The notes under the pieces are model-generated. The model was not told where the DNA came from and did not search any database. It saw only the letters and a program-made list of their open reading frames with translations. A stretch of 64,000 bases of DNA. It comes from Pseudoalteromonas sp. MEBiC 03607. GTDB taxonomy: Bacteria > Pseudomonadota > Gammaproteobacteria > Enterobacterales > Alteromonadaceae. The stretch lies in assembly GCF_004792295.1 (NCBI RefSeq), contig NZ_SRRY01000001.1, positions 2,676,501 through 2,740,500 on the forward strand, given 5' to 3'. This document shows positions 9,078-21,198 of this stretch, in pieces. Within the stretch, counting starts at the first letter, position 1. Every line of letters starts with the position of its first letter. A program made the position numbers and the translations under genes.

Positions 9078-10622
9078 TTACTGCTTACCAGACATCAACT
9101 GTTCCATCAGTTGGCTAAAGTCAAAGCTCGCTGCTTTTTGCAGTGGTGGATATTCAGTCAATGACTTAATGTGTTCACCAAGTAGATGTTGCACAGGCTC
9201 ATTTAGCCATTGCTTAGCTTGCACAATGTCTGAACGGTCTGTTAAGCCATCAAAGCTTTCAAACGGGTCCATACGTAAGTTATAGATGATCGGGAACTTT
9301 TGCTTCTCATACTGAGCATAATAGTTTTCGCTCGTTTCGAAATGAAGTTTCCACTGCTTATAACGCACAGCCTTGATGCTTGATTCGTAATAATAAAGGA
9401 AACTATCACGCGCACTTTCGTCTGTTTTACCTAACCAATAATCTAAGTTATTTACGCCATCAATCGGTTGCTTATGCTCTTTAAGGGCTTTTTTCGCGAT
9501 ATTAGGTTCACCCGCTGCTGCTGCAAGGGTTGTGTAAATATCCATGTGCGATTGAATACCCGTTAGTATCGTATTTGCAGGGACTTTACCTGGCCAACGA
9601 ACAATCATAGGAACGCGTACGCCGCCTTCGTAAGTTGTCATCTTTTCACCACGGAAAGGTGTTGTACCGCCGTGTAATCGAGCGCTGTGCTCAGGACCAT
9701 TATCTGTTGAGTAAATAACGATAGTGTTATCAAGTACACCCATATCATCAAGTGCAGCCATTAACTCACCCACTTGCTGGTCATGTTCAATTAGGCCACT
9801 GCCGTATAAATCATGCTCTGTGGTGTACTCTTCAGCTAAATAACGACTTTCGTCACTTAAACGCGTATACATGTGCATACGACTCGGGTTAAACCAAACA
9901 AAGAAAGGTTTATCAGCTTTTTTTGCACGCTTGATAAAATCTAGGCTCGCAGCCATAAACTCTTTATCTACGTTTTTCATACGTTCGCGAGAAAGCTGGC
10001 CGGTATCTTCAATTTTTTGTTTACCCACTTTACCAAAACGTGGATCAACCGTTTTATCATCTACATTAGTTGCGTAAGTATGTAAAACACCTCGCGTACC
10101 ATACTTTTTGAAAAATTCAGGGTCTTTTGGATAATCACGTTGCTCGAATTCTTCTTGCGTATTTAAGTGATATAAGTTTCCAAAAAATTCATCAAAACCA
10201 TGAACGGTTGGTAAGTGCTCGTTACGATCACCTAAGTGGTTTTTACCAAATTGACCTGTAGCGTAACCTTGCTCTTTAAGAACCTCAGCAAGGGTATAAG
10301 AGCCCGCTTTTAAACCAAGCTCTGCGCCTGGTCTGCCAACAGTTGTCATGCCACTACGGATTGGATACTGGCCGGTAATAAGTGCAGCGCGACCAGCAGT
10401 ACATGATGGTTGTGCATAGTGATCGGTAAACATTGCACCTTCATGGGCAAGTTTATCAATATTTGGGGTTTTATAACCCATTGTACCTAGGCCATATGCA
10501 CTGACGTTTTGCCAGCCTACATCATCGGGGAATATTATGAGGATATTGGGCTTATCTTTAGCAAAAGCGACAGAGCTTGCTAAATACAAAGCAGCAGATG
10601 CTACGGCGAGTAGTTTTTTCAT
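9078..10622 (-). CDS. Secreted type I sulfatase (arylsulfatase family)
   Basis: 514 residues with a signal peptide (1-21, ending VAFA). Alkaline-phosphatase-fold sulfatase: metal ligands D33-D34 in FPDDVG, and the formylglycine motif C74-T-A-G-R (C-x-[AP]-x-R type), whose cysteine must be oxidised by a separate maturase. A second metal site STDNGPEH lies near 307-314, and RGEKMTTYEGGVRVP is a typical core segment. It would release sulfate from a marine polysaccharide or aryl sulfate; the substrate is not readable. No maturase gene is in the window. It is a single gene enclosed by near-identical terminators. Confidence 0.92.
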   Translation of the reverse strand: MKKLLAVASAALYLASSVAFAKDKPNILIIFPDDVGWQNVSAYGLGTMGYKTPNIDKLAHEGAMFTDHYAQPSCTAGRAALITGQYPIRSGMTTVGRPGAELGLKAGSYTLAEVLKEQGYATGQFGKNHLGDRNEHLPTVHGFDEFFGNLYHLNTQEEFEQRDYPKDPEFFKKYGTRGVLHTYATNVDDKTVDPRFGKVGKQKIEDTGQLSRERMKNVDKEFMAASLDFIKRAKKADKPFFVWFNPSRMHMYTRLSDESRYLAEEYTTEHDLYGSGLIEHDQQVGELMAALDDMGVLDNTIVIYSTDNGPEHSARLHGGTTPFRGEKMTTYEGGVRVPMIVRWPGKVPANTILTGIQSHMDIYTTLAAAAGEPNIAKKALKEHKQPIDGVNNLDYWLGKTDESARDSFLYYYESSIKAVRYKQWKLHFETSENYYAQYEKQKFPIIYNLRMDPFESFDGLTDRSDIVQAKQWLNEPVQHLLGEHIKSLTEYPPLQKAASFDFSQLMEQLMSGKQ

Positions 10623-10733
10623 AACAGCAGTCCTTCGTGTATTGTAATAAAATACTATGTGATTTAGTTTTAAAACTGATAGTACCTATTTTTAGTTTAC
10701 TAAACATACTGCTTACCGCAATTAATTATTATC

Positions 10734-10770
10734 AAAAAAAAAAAAAAACCGCATGGTTTCCCAATGCGGT
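10734..10770 (-). terminator. Terminator after serS
   Basis: On the minus strand ACCGCAT and ATGCGGT pair around a nine-base loop, followed by T15 (A15 at 10734-10748 on the plus strand). The hairpin sequence is nearly the same as at 9006-9035. Confidence 0.85.
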
Positions 10771-10795
10771 TTCATAAAATGACTAAAAATTAAGC

Positions 10796-12109
<1,314 letters not shown>

Positions 12110-12496
12110 TTAACCTTTTTGCATTACCAGCTGAAGGCCCAGCCAAGCCATAAATATACACACCACCACGTTTAAGGTGATATTGAGGGCCATTTTAAAA
12201 AAGTGACCTTGTTGCAATAGCAACAACGAATCCATTGAGAATGTTGAAAAGGTGGTCAATGCACCTAAAAAGCCAATACCAATTAAGGTTTTAGCTGGGC
12301 TAACAGCGATTATTTCTTTTTCAATCAAGCCGTACAAAATGCCCATTAACAATGAACCAAGAATATTAACTGTCAACGTGCCAAAAGGGAATCCCCTACC
12401 CAGCAGTTTTAGCATGGTTTCGCTAAGAAAATAGCGTAAACATGCTCCCGATGCACCACCTAGCGCAATCATCATGTAAAGTTTCAAACTATTCAT
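12110..12496 (-). CDS. crcB: CrcB/Fluc fluoride channel
   Basis: 128 residues from the ATG at 12496; a GTG at 12511 would add MILNV. Small four-helix membrane protein that exports fluoride as an inverted dimer. Family motifs: [14 protein letters not shown] near the start, [15 protein letters not shown], and [15 protein letters not shown] with the polar track. The start overlaps the end of rarA by eight bases, so expression probably depends on coupling. No fluoride riboswitch can be present because upstream sequence is rarA coding. Confidence 0.95.
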   Translation of the reverse strand: MNSLKLYMMIALGGASGACLRYFLSETMLKLLGRGFPFGTLTVNILGSLLMGILYGLIEKEIIAVSPAKTLIGIGFLGALTTFSTFSMDSLLLLQQGHFFKMALNITLNVVVCIFMAWLGLQLVMQKG

Positions 12497-13826
12497 AACG
12501 TTTAATATCACTTTGCTCGTTGCGCTGAGTTAAATAGTCCAGCTTTTGTTTTATTTTTTGTTCAAGCCCACGGTCAGTTGGGAAGTAATACTGGCGATCA
12601 TTAATTGCTTCTGGGAAGTACTTTTCGCCAGCCGCAAATGCGCCTTCTTCATTGTGAGCATAACGATATTCAGCGCCATAACCTAAATCTTTCATTAAAC
12701 TTGTTGGTGCATTGCGTAAATGCTCAGGCACAGGATAACTCGGCTCATTTTTAGCGTCTTGCAGCGCTTGATTAAACGCCATATACACAGCGTTACTTTT
12801 CGGAGCACTGGCTAAATAAATGGTGGCTTGTGCAATAGCGCGCTCACCTTCACTTGGGCCAACACGTTGAAAAATATCCCACGCATTGAGTGCGACTTCC
12901 ATTGCTCGCGGGTCGGCATTGCCAATATCTTCTGTAGCAATCGCTAATAAGCGCCTAGCTACATAAAGTGGGTCGCCGCCGCCTGCCAAAATACGGCAAT
13001 ACCAATATAAAGCGCCATCAGGTGAACTACCTCGCACTGACTTATGAAACGCTGAAATCAAGTCATAAAACTCATCACCACCTTTGTCGTACTTGGCTAA
13101 GTGAGTTGGCAGTACTTGGCTTAAAACATGTTGATCAACTAGATATTTGCCCTGCTGCTCAGTAGTTAAATCAACCGCTTGTTCTAACAAGTTAAGTACT
13201 TTTCGCGCATCGCCATCACTTGCTTGGCAAAGCGCCTGTTTGGCGTTATCGGCAATTTCAATGTGTTTTTGGCTGAGCTCTACGTCTTCACGCAAGGCGC
13301 GCTCAATCACGGTAAATAAATCGGTTTGCTCAAGTGCTTTTAGAACATACACACGGGCACGAGACAATATCGCGTTATTAAGTGCAAATGATGGGTTTTC
13401 GGTGGTTGCACCAACAAAAATAAAGGTGCCATCTTCGATATGTGGTAAGAATGCATCTTGCTGAGATTTATTAAAGCGGTGCACTTCGTCTACAAATAAT
13501 AAAGTGCGTTGTCCTCGCCCAGCAAGGTTTGCTTTCGCTTCGCTTACTGCCTCACGAATATCCTTCACGCCTGCTGTAACAGCCGACATTTGAATAAGGC
13601 TTGCATCGGCATGGTTAGCAATAATTTGCGCTAAGGTGGTTTTACCAACGCCTGGCGGCCCCCACAAAATGAGGCTGTGGCATCGACCTGCAAGAATCGC
13701 TTGGTAAAGAGGTTTGTCGGGGCTCAATAGGTGCTGCTGACCTATGTAGTCATTCAGTGTTTCTGGTCGCATGCGCGCCGCGAGTGGGCGCACATCAGGG
13801 CCAAAATTAAATCCGAGGTTACTCAA
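12489..13826 (-). CDS. rarA: RarA (MgsA), replication-associated recombination ATPase
   Basis: 445 residues. AAA+ clamp-loader relative that acts at stalled replication forks. Walker A GPPGVGKT (56-63), Walker [11 protein letters not shown], sensor 1 GATTENPSF, sensor 2 [13 protein letters not shown], and the family C-terminal tetramerisation region with [15 protein letters not shown]. It starts three bases after lolA stops and overlaps crcB. The order ftsK-lolA-rarA-serS is the same as in E. coli, with crcB added. Confidence 0.97.
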   Translation of the reverse strand: MSNLGFNFGPDVRPLAARMRPETLNDYIGQQHLLSPDKPLYQAILAGRCHSLILWGPPGVGKTTLAQIIANHADASLIQMSAVTAGVKDIREAVSEAKANLAGRGQRTLLFVDEVHRFNKSQQDAFLPHIEDGTFIFVGATTENPSFALNNAILSRARVYVLKALEQTDLFTVIERALREDVELSQKHIEIADNAKQALCQASDGDARKVLNLLEQAVDLTTEQQGKYLVDQHVLSQVLPTHLAKYDKGGDEFYDLISAFHKSVRGSSPDGALYWYCRILAGGGDPLYVARRLLAIATEDIGNADPRAMEVALNAWDIFQRVGPSEGERAIAQATIYLASAPKSNAVYMAFNQALQDAKNEPSYPVPEHLRNAPTSLMKDLGYGAEYRYAHNEEGAFAAGEKYFPEAINDRQYYFPTDRGLEQKIKQKLDYLTQRNEQSDIKRYE

Positions 13827-13829
13827 GCC

Positions 13830-14456
13830 TTAATCACCTTGGCTTTGGTCGTCAACTTCCACGCCCTCAGGAATGGTAAATTCAAATGTTTGAGCTGCAA
13901 GCGCTTCATTTACTTTGGCATCTTTAAAGGTAAATAAAGACTGCTGACCAGAGGTGTCTAATACAGTTAGTGATGCAAGACCTTGCTCTTTAGCATTAAA
14001 GCTAATATCTAACTTTTCAACTTGGCTCTCAACGCCTTTGTTTGGCGTGACACTAAAGCCTGCCTCTGTTGCCACAACTTGGTATTTTGCCCACTGCTCA
14101 GGATCTTTTGAGGTCAACAATACAAACGGTGTTGAATCAATTAGGCTGTGGGTATTCATAATGGTTACTTGTTCAGCAAAGCTGTCGAAGTAATAAGTTT
14201 TGTCGCCATTAGATACAAACAAGGTGTCATCTGGGCTTTGTTGTTGCCAGCGGATCATCATAGGCTGTTGAAGGGCAATGTTCCCCTCACCTTGCATGAT
14301 AGCTTCACCTTGAGAATCGGTCACCTGCTGTGAAAACTCTGCTTTAAAACTTTTAATTGCAGCCAGTTGTTGTTGCAACGCTTCGCTGTCGTCTGCAAAA
14401 CTTTGACCGCTTAATAAACAACCCATAATTAGGGCTAGGTATTTAATTTTTTTCAT
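13830..14456 (-). CDS. lolA: LolA, periplasmic lipoprotein carrier
   Basis: 208 residues with a signal peptide (1-21, SGQSFA|DD). It carries outer-membrane lipoproteins from LolCDE to LolB. Typical segments: AAIKSFKAEFSQQVTDSQGEAIMQGEGNIALQ in short (residues about 32-63), PMMIRWQQQSPD, and SLIDSTPFVLLT. The start codon overlaps the ftsK stop by one base (TAATG), so translation is coupled. The C-terminus has an acidic tail EGVEVDDQSQGD. Confidence 0.97.
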   Translation of the reverse strand: MKKIKYLALIMGCLLSGQSFADDSEALQQQLAAIKSFKAEFSQQVTDSQGEAIMQGEGNIALQQPMMIRWQQQSPDDTLFVSNGDKTYYFDSFAEQVTIMNTHSLIDSTPFVLLTSKDPEQWAKYQVVATEAGFSVTPNKGVESQVEKLDISFNAKEQGLASLTVLDTSGQQSLFTFKDAKVNEALAAQTFEFTIPEGVEVDDQSQGD

Positions 14457-16945
14457 TAATTTGCTCCACCATTTGGCACTAAGACTTCGCGAGCACCGTT
14501 ATGACCCGGTGCGCTAACAATGCCTGATGTTTCCATTTGTTCAACTAAGCGAGCTGCGCGGTTATAACCTACGCGAAGCTTACGCTGTACACTCGATACC
14601 GACACTTTGCCGGTTTCAATTACAAATGATACTGCTTCATCGTAAAGCGGATCTGACTCTTCATCACCGTCTTCACTGGTTTCTCCAGGTAGTAAAATTT
14701 CTTCTGTGGCATCACCACTTAAAATTTCATCTATATAATTTGGTTTACCACGTTTTTTCCAATCATCTACAACCGCGTGAACTTCGTGGTCGTCGACAAA
14801 CGCGCCATGTACACGCACTGGCACACTGGTACCCGGCGGTAAGTAAAGCATGTCACCCATACCCAGTAAGTTTTCGGCACCTTGCTGATCTAAAATGGTA
14901 CGCGAGTCAATTTTACTTGAAACTTGGAACGCCATACGCGTTGGAATATTCGCTTTAATTAAACCTGTAATAACGTCAACCGATGGGCGCTGTGTTGCTA
15001 GCACTAAATGAATACCTGCAGCACGAGCTTTTTGTGCAATACGAGCAATCAGCTCTTCCACTTTTTTACCCACGATCATCATCATGTCGGCAAATTCGTC
15101 TATCACCACCACAATACTTGGCAATTTACCAAGCTCTTCAGGGCCATCGGCCATGCCATCTGTGTCTTTAAAAAGTGGGTCTAAAATAGGGTGACCCGCT
15201 TCTTTCGCATCAAGCACTTTTTGGTTGTAACCTTTTAAGTTACGCACCCCAAGCGCCGACATTAGCTTATAACGACGTTCCATTTCGCCTACACACCAAC
15301 GCAATGCATTGGCTGCTTCTTTCATGTCGGTAACAACTTCACATAATAAATGTGGGATGCCTTCGTACACCGAAAGTTCAAGCATTTTCGGGTCAATCAT
15401 GATCATACGAACATCATCAGGGCCCGATTTGTACAGTAAGCTTAATATCATTACATTAACGCCCACTGACTTACCTGAACCTGTGGTACCTGCAACGAGT
15501 AAATGCGGCATTTTGCCAAGGTCAGCACATACCGGTTCGCCAGCAATGTCTTTACCTAACACCATAGTCAGTGGTGATGGGTTTGATTCAAATTTAGGTG
15601 CGTTAATAACTTCACTTAAACGCACTATTTCACGGTGTTTGTTAGGTAGCTCTAAACCAACATAAGTTTTACCTGGAATAACCTCTACAACACGAACACT
15701 CACAGCAGACAGTGAACGCGCTAAATCTTTAGCTAGGCCGGTGATTTTGGCTACTTTGATACCCGGCGCTAAATCAAGCTCAAAGCGAGTTACAACCGGA
15801 CCTGGATAAACACCCACAACCGCAGCTTGAATATTAAAATCAAGTAGTTTGGTTTCAACTAAACGTGAGATACCATCGAGCTCTTCTTGTGATAATGGAT
15901 TTTTCGCTTTATCTGGGCGATCGAGTAAATCTAGCGATGGTAATGGGTTAGCAGGCGGTTGCTCATCTAGTAAGGCTTCAAACTTTTCTTTTGCCGTTGG
16001 CGGTGGCTGGTACGCAGGTTTTGCCTTTGGCATTGGGCGCGCAGGCGATACAACCGTTGTTACAGGTTTTTCTGGCTCAACGACTGGGCTTTGATCAAGC
16101 GCATTAAGTGCCGATACAGTATCGAATGATTCGTCATCAAGCGCACTAAAGCCAATTTCTTGGTCAAGAATATCGTCAAGCTCATCAAAACCTTCAAATT
16201 CATCATCACTACTGCTTGGCTGTTTTTTCTGTGTTTGTGATGGCTTTGTTGCTGGCTCGTCTATGTCATTGAAACCTATAGCTGGGTTGCTATCTTGCTG
16301 TTCAAAGTTAGCGTCTGGCTCGGCTGACGTTGGTTTAACCGCTTCTCTTTCGCGATTTAACCATGCAGAAAACTGCGCGCGTAAGAAGTAGAATATTTTC
16401 ATCACCCACTTACCAACAAAGTCTACAAACTGAACCCAAGAAACTCCTGTTAGTAGCGTTAGACCGGCAAAAAAGAAACACAACAATAAAATAGAGGTGC
16501 CAGTGAAATTAAAAGTAGGCATCATGGCTGTGGCAATCACATCACCTACTACCCCGCCCGATGAAAAATTATATATGTCATCAAAATTGATGCTACTAAT
16601 TGCCGTGGCTGAGGTAATGAATAACGCAAAGCCAATGACTCTTAGAGCAAGCGTGGTGTAGTCAAGCTGTAAAATACGATGAGGTTGTTTAAACAGTAAA
16701 TAGCCAAACAGCTGAATGGCTACTGGCACAAGATAAGCTAGCCAGCCAAAACTAAGCAAAAGGATATCCGCAATCCATGCACCTGCGGTGCCGGTAATAT
16801 TCTTAACATTAACAAATTCACCGGTTTGCGACCAAGAAGGATCGGCTGGATCAAAACTAATTAATGCACATAAAATAAATACTGCTGCAAAGGTACTAAT
16901 AATTAGCCCCGTTTCTAACAGTCTTTGAACACCATTTAGGCGCAT
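14456..16945 (-). CDS. ftsK: FtsK, septal DNA translocase
   Basis: 829 residues. It pumps DNA at the septum and activates XerCD at dif. There are four or five N-terminal membrane helices (about 12-30, 55-85, 100-118, 150-170). An acidic, Pro/Gln-rich linker follows (about 200-345), much shorter than in E. coli. The motor domain has Walker A GTTGSGKS (486-493) and Walker B IVVVIDEF (611-618). The C-terminal gamma winged helix (about 765-829, [20 protein letters not shown]) reads KOPS sites. It lies downstream of lrp, as in E. coli. Confidence 0.97.
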   Translation of the reverse strand: MRLNGVQRLLETGLIISTFAAVFILCALISFDPADPSWSQTGEFVNVKNITGTAGAWIADILLLSFGWLAYLVPVAIQLFGYLLFKQPHRILQLDYTTLALRVIGFALFITSATAISSINFDDIYNFSSGGVVGDVIATAMMPTFNFTGTSILLLCFFFAGLTLLTGVSWVQFVDFVGKWVMKIFYFLRAQFSAWLNREREAVKPTSAEPDANFEQQDSNPAIGFNDIDEPATKPSQTQKKQPSSSDDEFEGFDELDDILDQEIGFSALDDESFDTVSALNALDQSPVVEPEKPVTTVVSPARPMPKAKPAYQPPPTAKEKFEALLDEQPPANPLPSLDLLDRPDKAKNPLSQEELDGISRLVETKLLDFNIQAAVVGVYPGPVVTRFELDLAPGIKVAKITGLAKDLARSLSAVSVRVVEVIPGKTYVGLELPNKHREIVRLSEVINAPKFESNPSPLTMVLGKDIAGEPVCADLGKMPHLLVAGTTGSGKSVGVNVMILSLLYKSGPDDVRMIMIDPKMLELSVYEGIPHLLCEVVTDMKEAANALRWCVGEMERRYKLMSALGVRNLKGYNQKVLDAKEAGHPILDPLFKDTDGMADGPEELGKLPSIVVVIDEFADMMMIVGKKVEELIARIAQKARAAGIHLVLATQRPSVDVITGLIKANIPTRMAFQVSSKIDSRTILDQQGAENLLGMGDMLYLPPGTSVPVRVHGAFVDDHEVHAVVDDWKKRGKPNYIDEILSGDATEEILLPGETSEDGDEESDPLYDEAVSFVIETGKVSVSSVQRKLRVGYNRAARLVEQMETSGIVSAPGHNGAREVLVPNGGAN

Positions 16946-17086
16946 AGCTCCCTATTCCTTATTATTCTTTACTCATCGATTAGCAGTGAAATACCTTAGC
17001 AGGAAATGCCGTTTGATGCACTTTATCTTAACCTTGATGGACTGATAATGAACAAGTTTTTGTTACTCAATGTGTATTTTAACAGT

Positions 17087-17566
17087 TTAGGCAATATATG
17101 GGCGAATAATGACCCCTTGCTCACCTTTTACTTCTTCCATTACCACATAGGTTCGGCTTTCACTGACATTAGGTAGTTTTAGTAGAATATCCCCTAAAAC
17201 ATTTCGATATTCCGACATGTCGTTTACCCGCGTTTTTAATAGAAAGTCGAAATTACCTGATACTAAATGGCATTCAATAATTTCATCGTGCTTTTTAACT
17301 GCAGCGTTAAATTCTTCAAATACATCGGGTGATGTTTTAGTGATAGTCACTTCTACATAAACCGACAAACCTTGCCCGAGTTTTGCAGGATCTACCACGG
17401 CTTTATAACCGAGTATGTACCCTTCCCTTTCGAGCTTTTTTACCCGCTCTAAACAGGGTGTTGCACTTAGGCCTACACGCCTTGCCAGCTCTACGTTAGA
17501 GATCCGACCATCGAGCTGTAATTCCATTAAAATTTTACGGTCAATTCGGTCGAGTAATTGGTGCAT
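17087..17566 (-). CDS. lrp: Lrp, leucine-responsive global regulator
   Basis: 159 residues. Lrp/AsnC family: N-terminal helix-turn-helix (LDRIDRKILMELQLDGRIS, then VELARRVGLSATPCLERVKKLE, about 4-50) and a C-terminal RAM effector domain. Upstream of ftsK is the usual lrp position, and the length fits true Lrp rather than a local AsnC type. It is divergent from alanine dehydrogenase with 142 AT-rich bases between; Lrp-family proteins commonly control ald, so it probably acts on this gap, but I could not define individual sites. Confidence 0.93.
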   Translation of the reverse strand: MHQLLDRIDRKILMELQLDGRISNVELARRVGLSATPCLERVKKLEREGYILGYKAVVDPAKLGQGLSVYVEVTITKTSPDVFEEFNAAVKKHDEIIECHLVSGNFDFLLKTRVNDMSEYRNVLGDILLKLPNVSESRTYVVMEEVKGEQGVIIRPYIA

Positions 17567-17708
17567 AAGACAAACCAGAGTTTTAAACTGTTAAAATTAA
17601 TTTTTTAGATTATATCACTAGAATCCAACTTAAAAAAGGTGAGACACACTGGCATGTCATGAATATAATAGTCAAAAATTTTATCCCGTTCTATTAAGGC
17701 GAAAAACT

Positions 17709-18830
17709 ATGATTATTGGTGTACCTAAAGAAATTAAAAACCATGAATACCGTGTAGGTATGGTTCCTGCGAGTGTTCGTGAACTAGTAAACCATGGCCA
17801 CCAAGTGTTTGTTGAAACTGATGCAGGTATGGGCATTGGCTTCACTAACGAAGATTATGTTGCAGCTGGTGCTGAAATTTTACCAACCGCTGCTGACGTT
17901 TTTGCTAAAGCTGAAATGATCGTTAAAGTAAAAGAGCCTCAAGCTGTTGAGCGTGCAATGTTACGCGAAGACCAAATTCTATTTACTTACCTTCACTTAG
18001 CACCGGATCTTCCACAAACTGAAGACCTAGTTAAAAGCGGCGCAATCTGTATCGCTTACGAAACTGTAACTGACGCTCGTGGCGGTTTACCTCTTCTTGC
18101 TCCTATGAGTGAAGTTGCTGGTCGTATGTCTATCCAAGCTGGTGCACAAGCGCTTGAAAAATCAAACCACGGCCGTGGTATGTTACTGGGCGGTGTACCT
18201 GGTGTTGAGCCAGCTAAAGTTGTTGTTATCGGTGGCGGCATGGTTGGTCGTAGCGCAGCGCAAATGGCAGTTGGCCTAGGTGCTGATGTTGTTGTTCTTG
18301 ACCGTAACATCGACGTATTACGTGCATTAGACGCACAGTTCGGTAACAAAGTTAAAGCTATTTACTCTACTGCTGATGCGTTAGAAAAACACGTACTAGA
18401 AGCTGACCTTGTGATCGGTGGCGTACTAATCCCAGGTGCGGCAGCGCCTAAACTAGTTACAGCTGAGCACATCAAAGCAATGAAGCCTGGCTCTGCTATC
18501 GTTGACGTTGCAATCGACCAAGGTGGTTGTATCGCTACTTCTAAAGCAACAACTCACGCAGATCCTACTTACATCGTTGATGACGTTGTTCACTACTGTG
18601 TTGCTAACATGCCAGGTGCTGTACCACGTACTTCTACGTTTGCACTTAACAACGCAACATTACCGTATATCATCAACCTTGCTAACAAAGGCTATAAGAA
18701 AGCGCTTCTTGATGATGCACATTTCTTAAAAGGCTTAAACGTGATCAAAGGCCAAGTTACTTATAAAGAAGTAGCTGAAGCTTTCAACATGGAATATGTT
18801 GACCCACGTACAGCGGTTGAAAATGCTTAA
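17709..18830 (+). CDS. ald: Alanine dehydrogenase
   Basis: 373 residues. Reversible NAD-dependent deamination of L-alanine to pyruvate and ammonia. Family residues seen: R15 (HEYRVGMVP), K75 (KVKEPQ), H96 (TYLHLAPD), the Rossmann motif VVIGGGMVGRSAAQMA, and VDVAIDQGG with the catalytic aspartate. Codon choice is noticeably biased (many GCT, GTT, CGT), suggesting high expression. It is divergent from lrp, which is its likely regulator, and ends in a strong bidirectional terminator. Confidence 0.97.
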   Translation: MIIGVPKEIKNHEYRVGMVPASVRELVNHGHQVFVETDAGMGIGFTNEDYVAAGAEILPTAADVFAKAEMIVKVKEPQAVERAMLREDQILFTYLHLAPDLPQTEDLVKSGAICIAYETVTDARGGLPLLAPMSEVAGRMSIQAGAQALEKSNHGRGMLLGGVPGVEPAKVVVIGGGMVGRSAAQMAVGLGADVVVLDRNIDVLRALDAQFGNKVKAIYSTADALEKHVLEADLVIGGVLIPGAAAPKLVTAEHIKAMKPGSAIVDVAIDQGGCIATSKATTHADPTYIVDDVVHYCVANMPGAVPRTSTFALNNATLPYIINLANKGYKKALLDDAHFLKGLNVIKGQVTYKEVAEAFNMEYVDPRTAVENA

Positions 18831-18850
18831 TAAGCATTGTGAATCGAAAT

Positions 18851-18880
18851 AAAAAAAGCAGCGAAATCGCTGCTTTTTTT
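18851..18880. terminator. Bidirectional terminator between ald and rluB
   Basis: A7, then GCAGCGA and TCGCTGC around a two-base centre, then T7. The symmetric A and T runs let it serve both convergent genes. Confidence 0.9.
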
Positions 18881-18930
18881 ATGCCTGTTTGCAAATAAAT
18901 TAGTTTATCTGCAAACAATGATATTGCTGA

Positions 18931-19803
18931 TTAACGACGCTTAGTTTGTTTAGCGCGTTGATTGTGCTTTTTAACCGCCTTACGGATTTGGTTAATTTTA
19001 GCACGCTTGTCTTTACGTTTTTCAGGAATAGCCGACAACTTAGTTTGTGTTTCGCGACCTAACTGTACTGTTTTACGTAAATAGTTAACGGTATCTAAAT
19101 CAAGCTCAGCCCAACCACCTTGTGGTAAACGCTTATCAAGCTCTAACTTACCGTAGCGAATACGAATAAGACGAGAAACTTCTACATCTTGCGATTGCCA
19201 TAAACGACGAACTTCGCGGTTACGACCTTCTGTTAAAGTGACATTGAACCAACGGTTGATACCTTCACCACCCATAGGTTTGATGTTTAAGAATTTTGCA
19301 GGACCATCTTCAAGCTCAACGCCTTTTGTTAAAGTGCGTAGCGTTTCGTTAGTCACTTCACCAAACACACGAGCTGAGTACTCACGCTCTACTTCGTAGC
19401 TTGGGTGCATTAAACGGTTAGCAAGTTCACCATCGTTAGTAAACAACATTAAACCTGCAGTGTTGATATCTAATCGACCCACTGCAATCCAACGTTCGCC
19501 ATCTACACGTGGTAAACGATCAAATACCGTACGACGGCCTTCAGGGTCTTTACGTGTACATAACTCACCTTCGGGTTTGTTATACATAAGCACACGACAA
19601 ATACGCTCAGCTTTGTCTTCAATTTTCACAACGTGACCATCAACACGGATTACATCGCTTGCCTCTACACGGTCACCTAAACGGGCAACTTTACCGTTAA
19701 CACTTACGCGGTTGGCATCAATGTATTTTTCCATTTCACGACGTGAACCCACACCAGCACGGGCTAATACTTTTTGTAACTTTTCAGTTTCTAAATTACT
19801 CAT
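18931..19803 (-). CDS. rluB: RluB, 23S rRNA pseudouridine(2605) synthase
   Basis: 290 residues. An S4 RNA-binding domain (about 8-65, [20 protein letters not shown]) precedes the RsuA-type catalytic domain with [10 protein letters not shown] (catalytic D112) and [14 protein letters not shown] basic tail (about 255-290) rich in K and R follows, as in RluB. RluE and RluF are alternatives, but the length and the scpB neighbour favour RluB. The start overlaps scpB by four bases. Confidence 0.92.
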   Translation of the reverse strand: MSNLETEKLQKVLARAGVGSRREMEKYIDANRVSVNGKVARLGDRVEASDVIRVDGHVVKIEDKAERICRVLMYNKPEGELCTRKDPEGRRTVFDRLPRVDGERWIAVGRLDINTAGLMLFTNDGELANRLMHPSYEVEREYSARVFGEVTNETLRTLTKGVELEDGPAKFLNIKPMGGEGINRWFNVTLTEGRNREVRRLWQSQDVEVSRLIRIRYGKLELDKRLPQGGWAELDLDTVNYLRKTVQLGRETQTKLSAIPEKRKDKRAKINQIRKAVKKHNQRAKQTKRR

Positions 19804-20390
19804 TCAGATAGTTCTCTCACAGAAGGATCGCTCAATAACTGGTTGATTTTACTTTCCTGAAGCTCAGGCAGTGGTGGTAATTCATCTAAACCAGCTAATG
19901 AAAAATAGTCTAAGAAAGCAGCAGTGGTGGCGTACAAGGCAGGACGCCCCGGCACTTCTTTGTGGCCAACAACTCTTATCCACTCTCTTTCTAATAATGT
20001 TTTAATTATCCCTGAGCCAACTGTAACCCCCCGTACTTGTTCAATCTCACCACGGGTTATGGGTTGTCTATAGGCAATCAAGGATAAAGTTTCTAATAGT
20101 GCTCTTGAGTATTTCGGTGCTCGCTCTTGCCATAAGTTTGCAAGCCAAGGTGCTAAACTTGCACATGCTTGAAACCGATAACCGCTGCCAACGGCAACAA
20201 GCTTAATGCCTCGAGTTTGATAATGCGTTTGAATTTGGTCAATTGCATTATTTATGCGTGGCATAGATACGCTTAAATCAGCTAATACTGTCTCTTTTAA
20301 ATGACGCTTAGACACAGGCTTCCCGGCAACAAAAATCGCGGCTTCTATGATTTCGACTAATTGTTCATCACTGATACGTTTTGCGGCCAT
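19800..20390 (-). CDS. scpB: ScpB, condensin-associated segregation protein
   Basis: 196 residues. Two winged-helix domains of the kleisin-partner Scp[22 protein letters not shown] at the start, and the core [26 protein letters not shown] with the later [18 protein letters not shown]. Known role: with ScpA and SMC (or a MukBEF-independent SMC) it compacts and segregates chromosomes. In most genomes scpA lies just upstream. Here the gene in that place is an EF-hand lipoprotein closed by its own terminator, so scpB has a separate promoter and scpA is elsewhere or absent. Confidence 0.94.
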   Translation of the reverse strand: MAAKRISDEQLVEIIEAAIFVAGKPVSKRHLKETVLADLSVSMPRINNAIDQIQTHYQTRGIKLVAVGSGYRFQACASLAPWLANLWQERAPKYSRALLETLSLIAYRQPITRGEIEQVRGVTVGSGIIKTLLEREWIRVVGHKEVPGRPALYATTAAFLDYFSLAGLDELPPLPELQESKINQLLSDPSVRELSE

Positions 20391-20464
20391 TGCTACTAAA
20401 GGTCATTTTTACTCACTAACGCTCTATTATGACAGAAGTCGACCAAGGTTGGAAAAATTATTAT

Positions 20465-20493
20465 AAAAAAGCCAGCGTAAAACACTGGCTTTT
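20465..20493 (-). terminator. Terminator after EF-hand lipoprotein gene
   Basis: On the minus strand AAGCCAG and CTGGCTT pair with a short loop, followed by T6. It isolates the EF-hand gene from scpB. Confidence 0.8.
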
Positions 20494-20520
20494 GGGGTAT
20501 TTAATAGCTGCTTTATAAAA

Positions 20521-21042
20521 TTAGCTCTTGTTAAGCATCTCTAACGCGTCGTCTTCGGCAACTTCACTGCCATATTTATTAATGTAACTAATAAACTCAT
20601 TGCGGCTTACACGTTTATCTTTGTTGCTATCCATATAGCCAAAGTGATTTGCAATGTCGTCGTCATCCGCTTCTTCAATAGAAATATAGCCATTTTTATC
20701 GTTATCTAACGATTTAAAGTCATTTTCGATTGGGTCAAATTTAGCGATTTCAGCTTTAAATGCTGATTCAGATACCTCACTATCAGTTGCCACCTTGCCT
20801 GTATTTAACTGCATGTAAGCATTAAATTCAGTACGGCTGATTTGCTCATCCATATTGGTATCGATATTTGAAAAGTGCTCCCAAATAGCATCGTCGTCAG
20901 CTTCTACTTTAGAGATATAACCGTCGTTGTCATTATCTAGGCTGCCAAAATCGCTGTCGATTTTTGCTAAAGAGTTACTCGCAGAACAGGCTGATAGGCT
21001 TAATGCTGCTAAAATTGTTGATGCTAAAGTTAACTTTTTCAT
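20521..21042 (-). CDS. EF-hand calcium-binding lipoprotein
   Basis: 173 residues. A lipoprotein signal ends in LSAC with C19 as the lipidated residue. Four EF-hand loops are readable: D36-E47 (DNDNDGYISKVE), D61-E72 (DTNMDEQISRTE), D113-E124 (DNDKNGYISIEE) and D138-E149 (DSNKDKRVSRNE). They come as two similar pairs, each followed by an EADDD-type acidic stretch, so the gene probably arose by internal duplication. Likely envelope-located calcium binder of unknown role. Monocistronic. Confidence 0.85.
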   Translation of the reverse strand: MKKLTLASTILAALSLSACSASNSLAKIDSDFGSLDNDNDGYISKVEADDDAIWEHFSNIDTNMDEQISRTEFNAYMQLNTGKVATDSEVSESAFKAEIAKFDPIENDFKSLDNDKNGYISIEEADDDDIANHFGYMDSNKDKRVSRNEFISYINKYGSEVAEDDALEMLNKS

Positions 21043-21198
21043 AAGACATTTCCTTGTAGTCGATTAGATTCACTTCGACTGTTACAAGTTGAATGCCAAA
21101 ATGCCTTATTGGCTAAAATCAAGTACTTACAACCTAGTTAAGTTAAGGTTAAGCCTATGATTTAGCAAGCTTTTCATTACTTACTGTAATTTTTTCAT

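Noticed and set aside
12110..12496. Possible fluoride riboswitch for crcB
   Set aside because: The region before crcB is rarA coding sequence with no matching fold.
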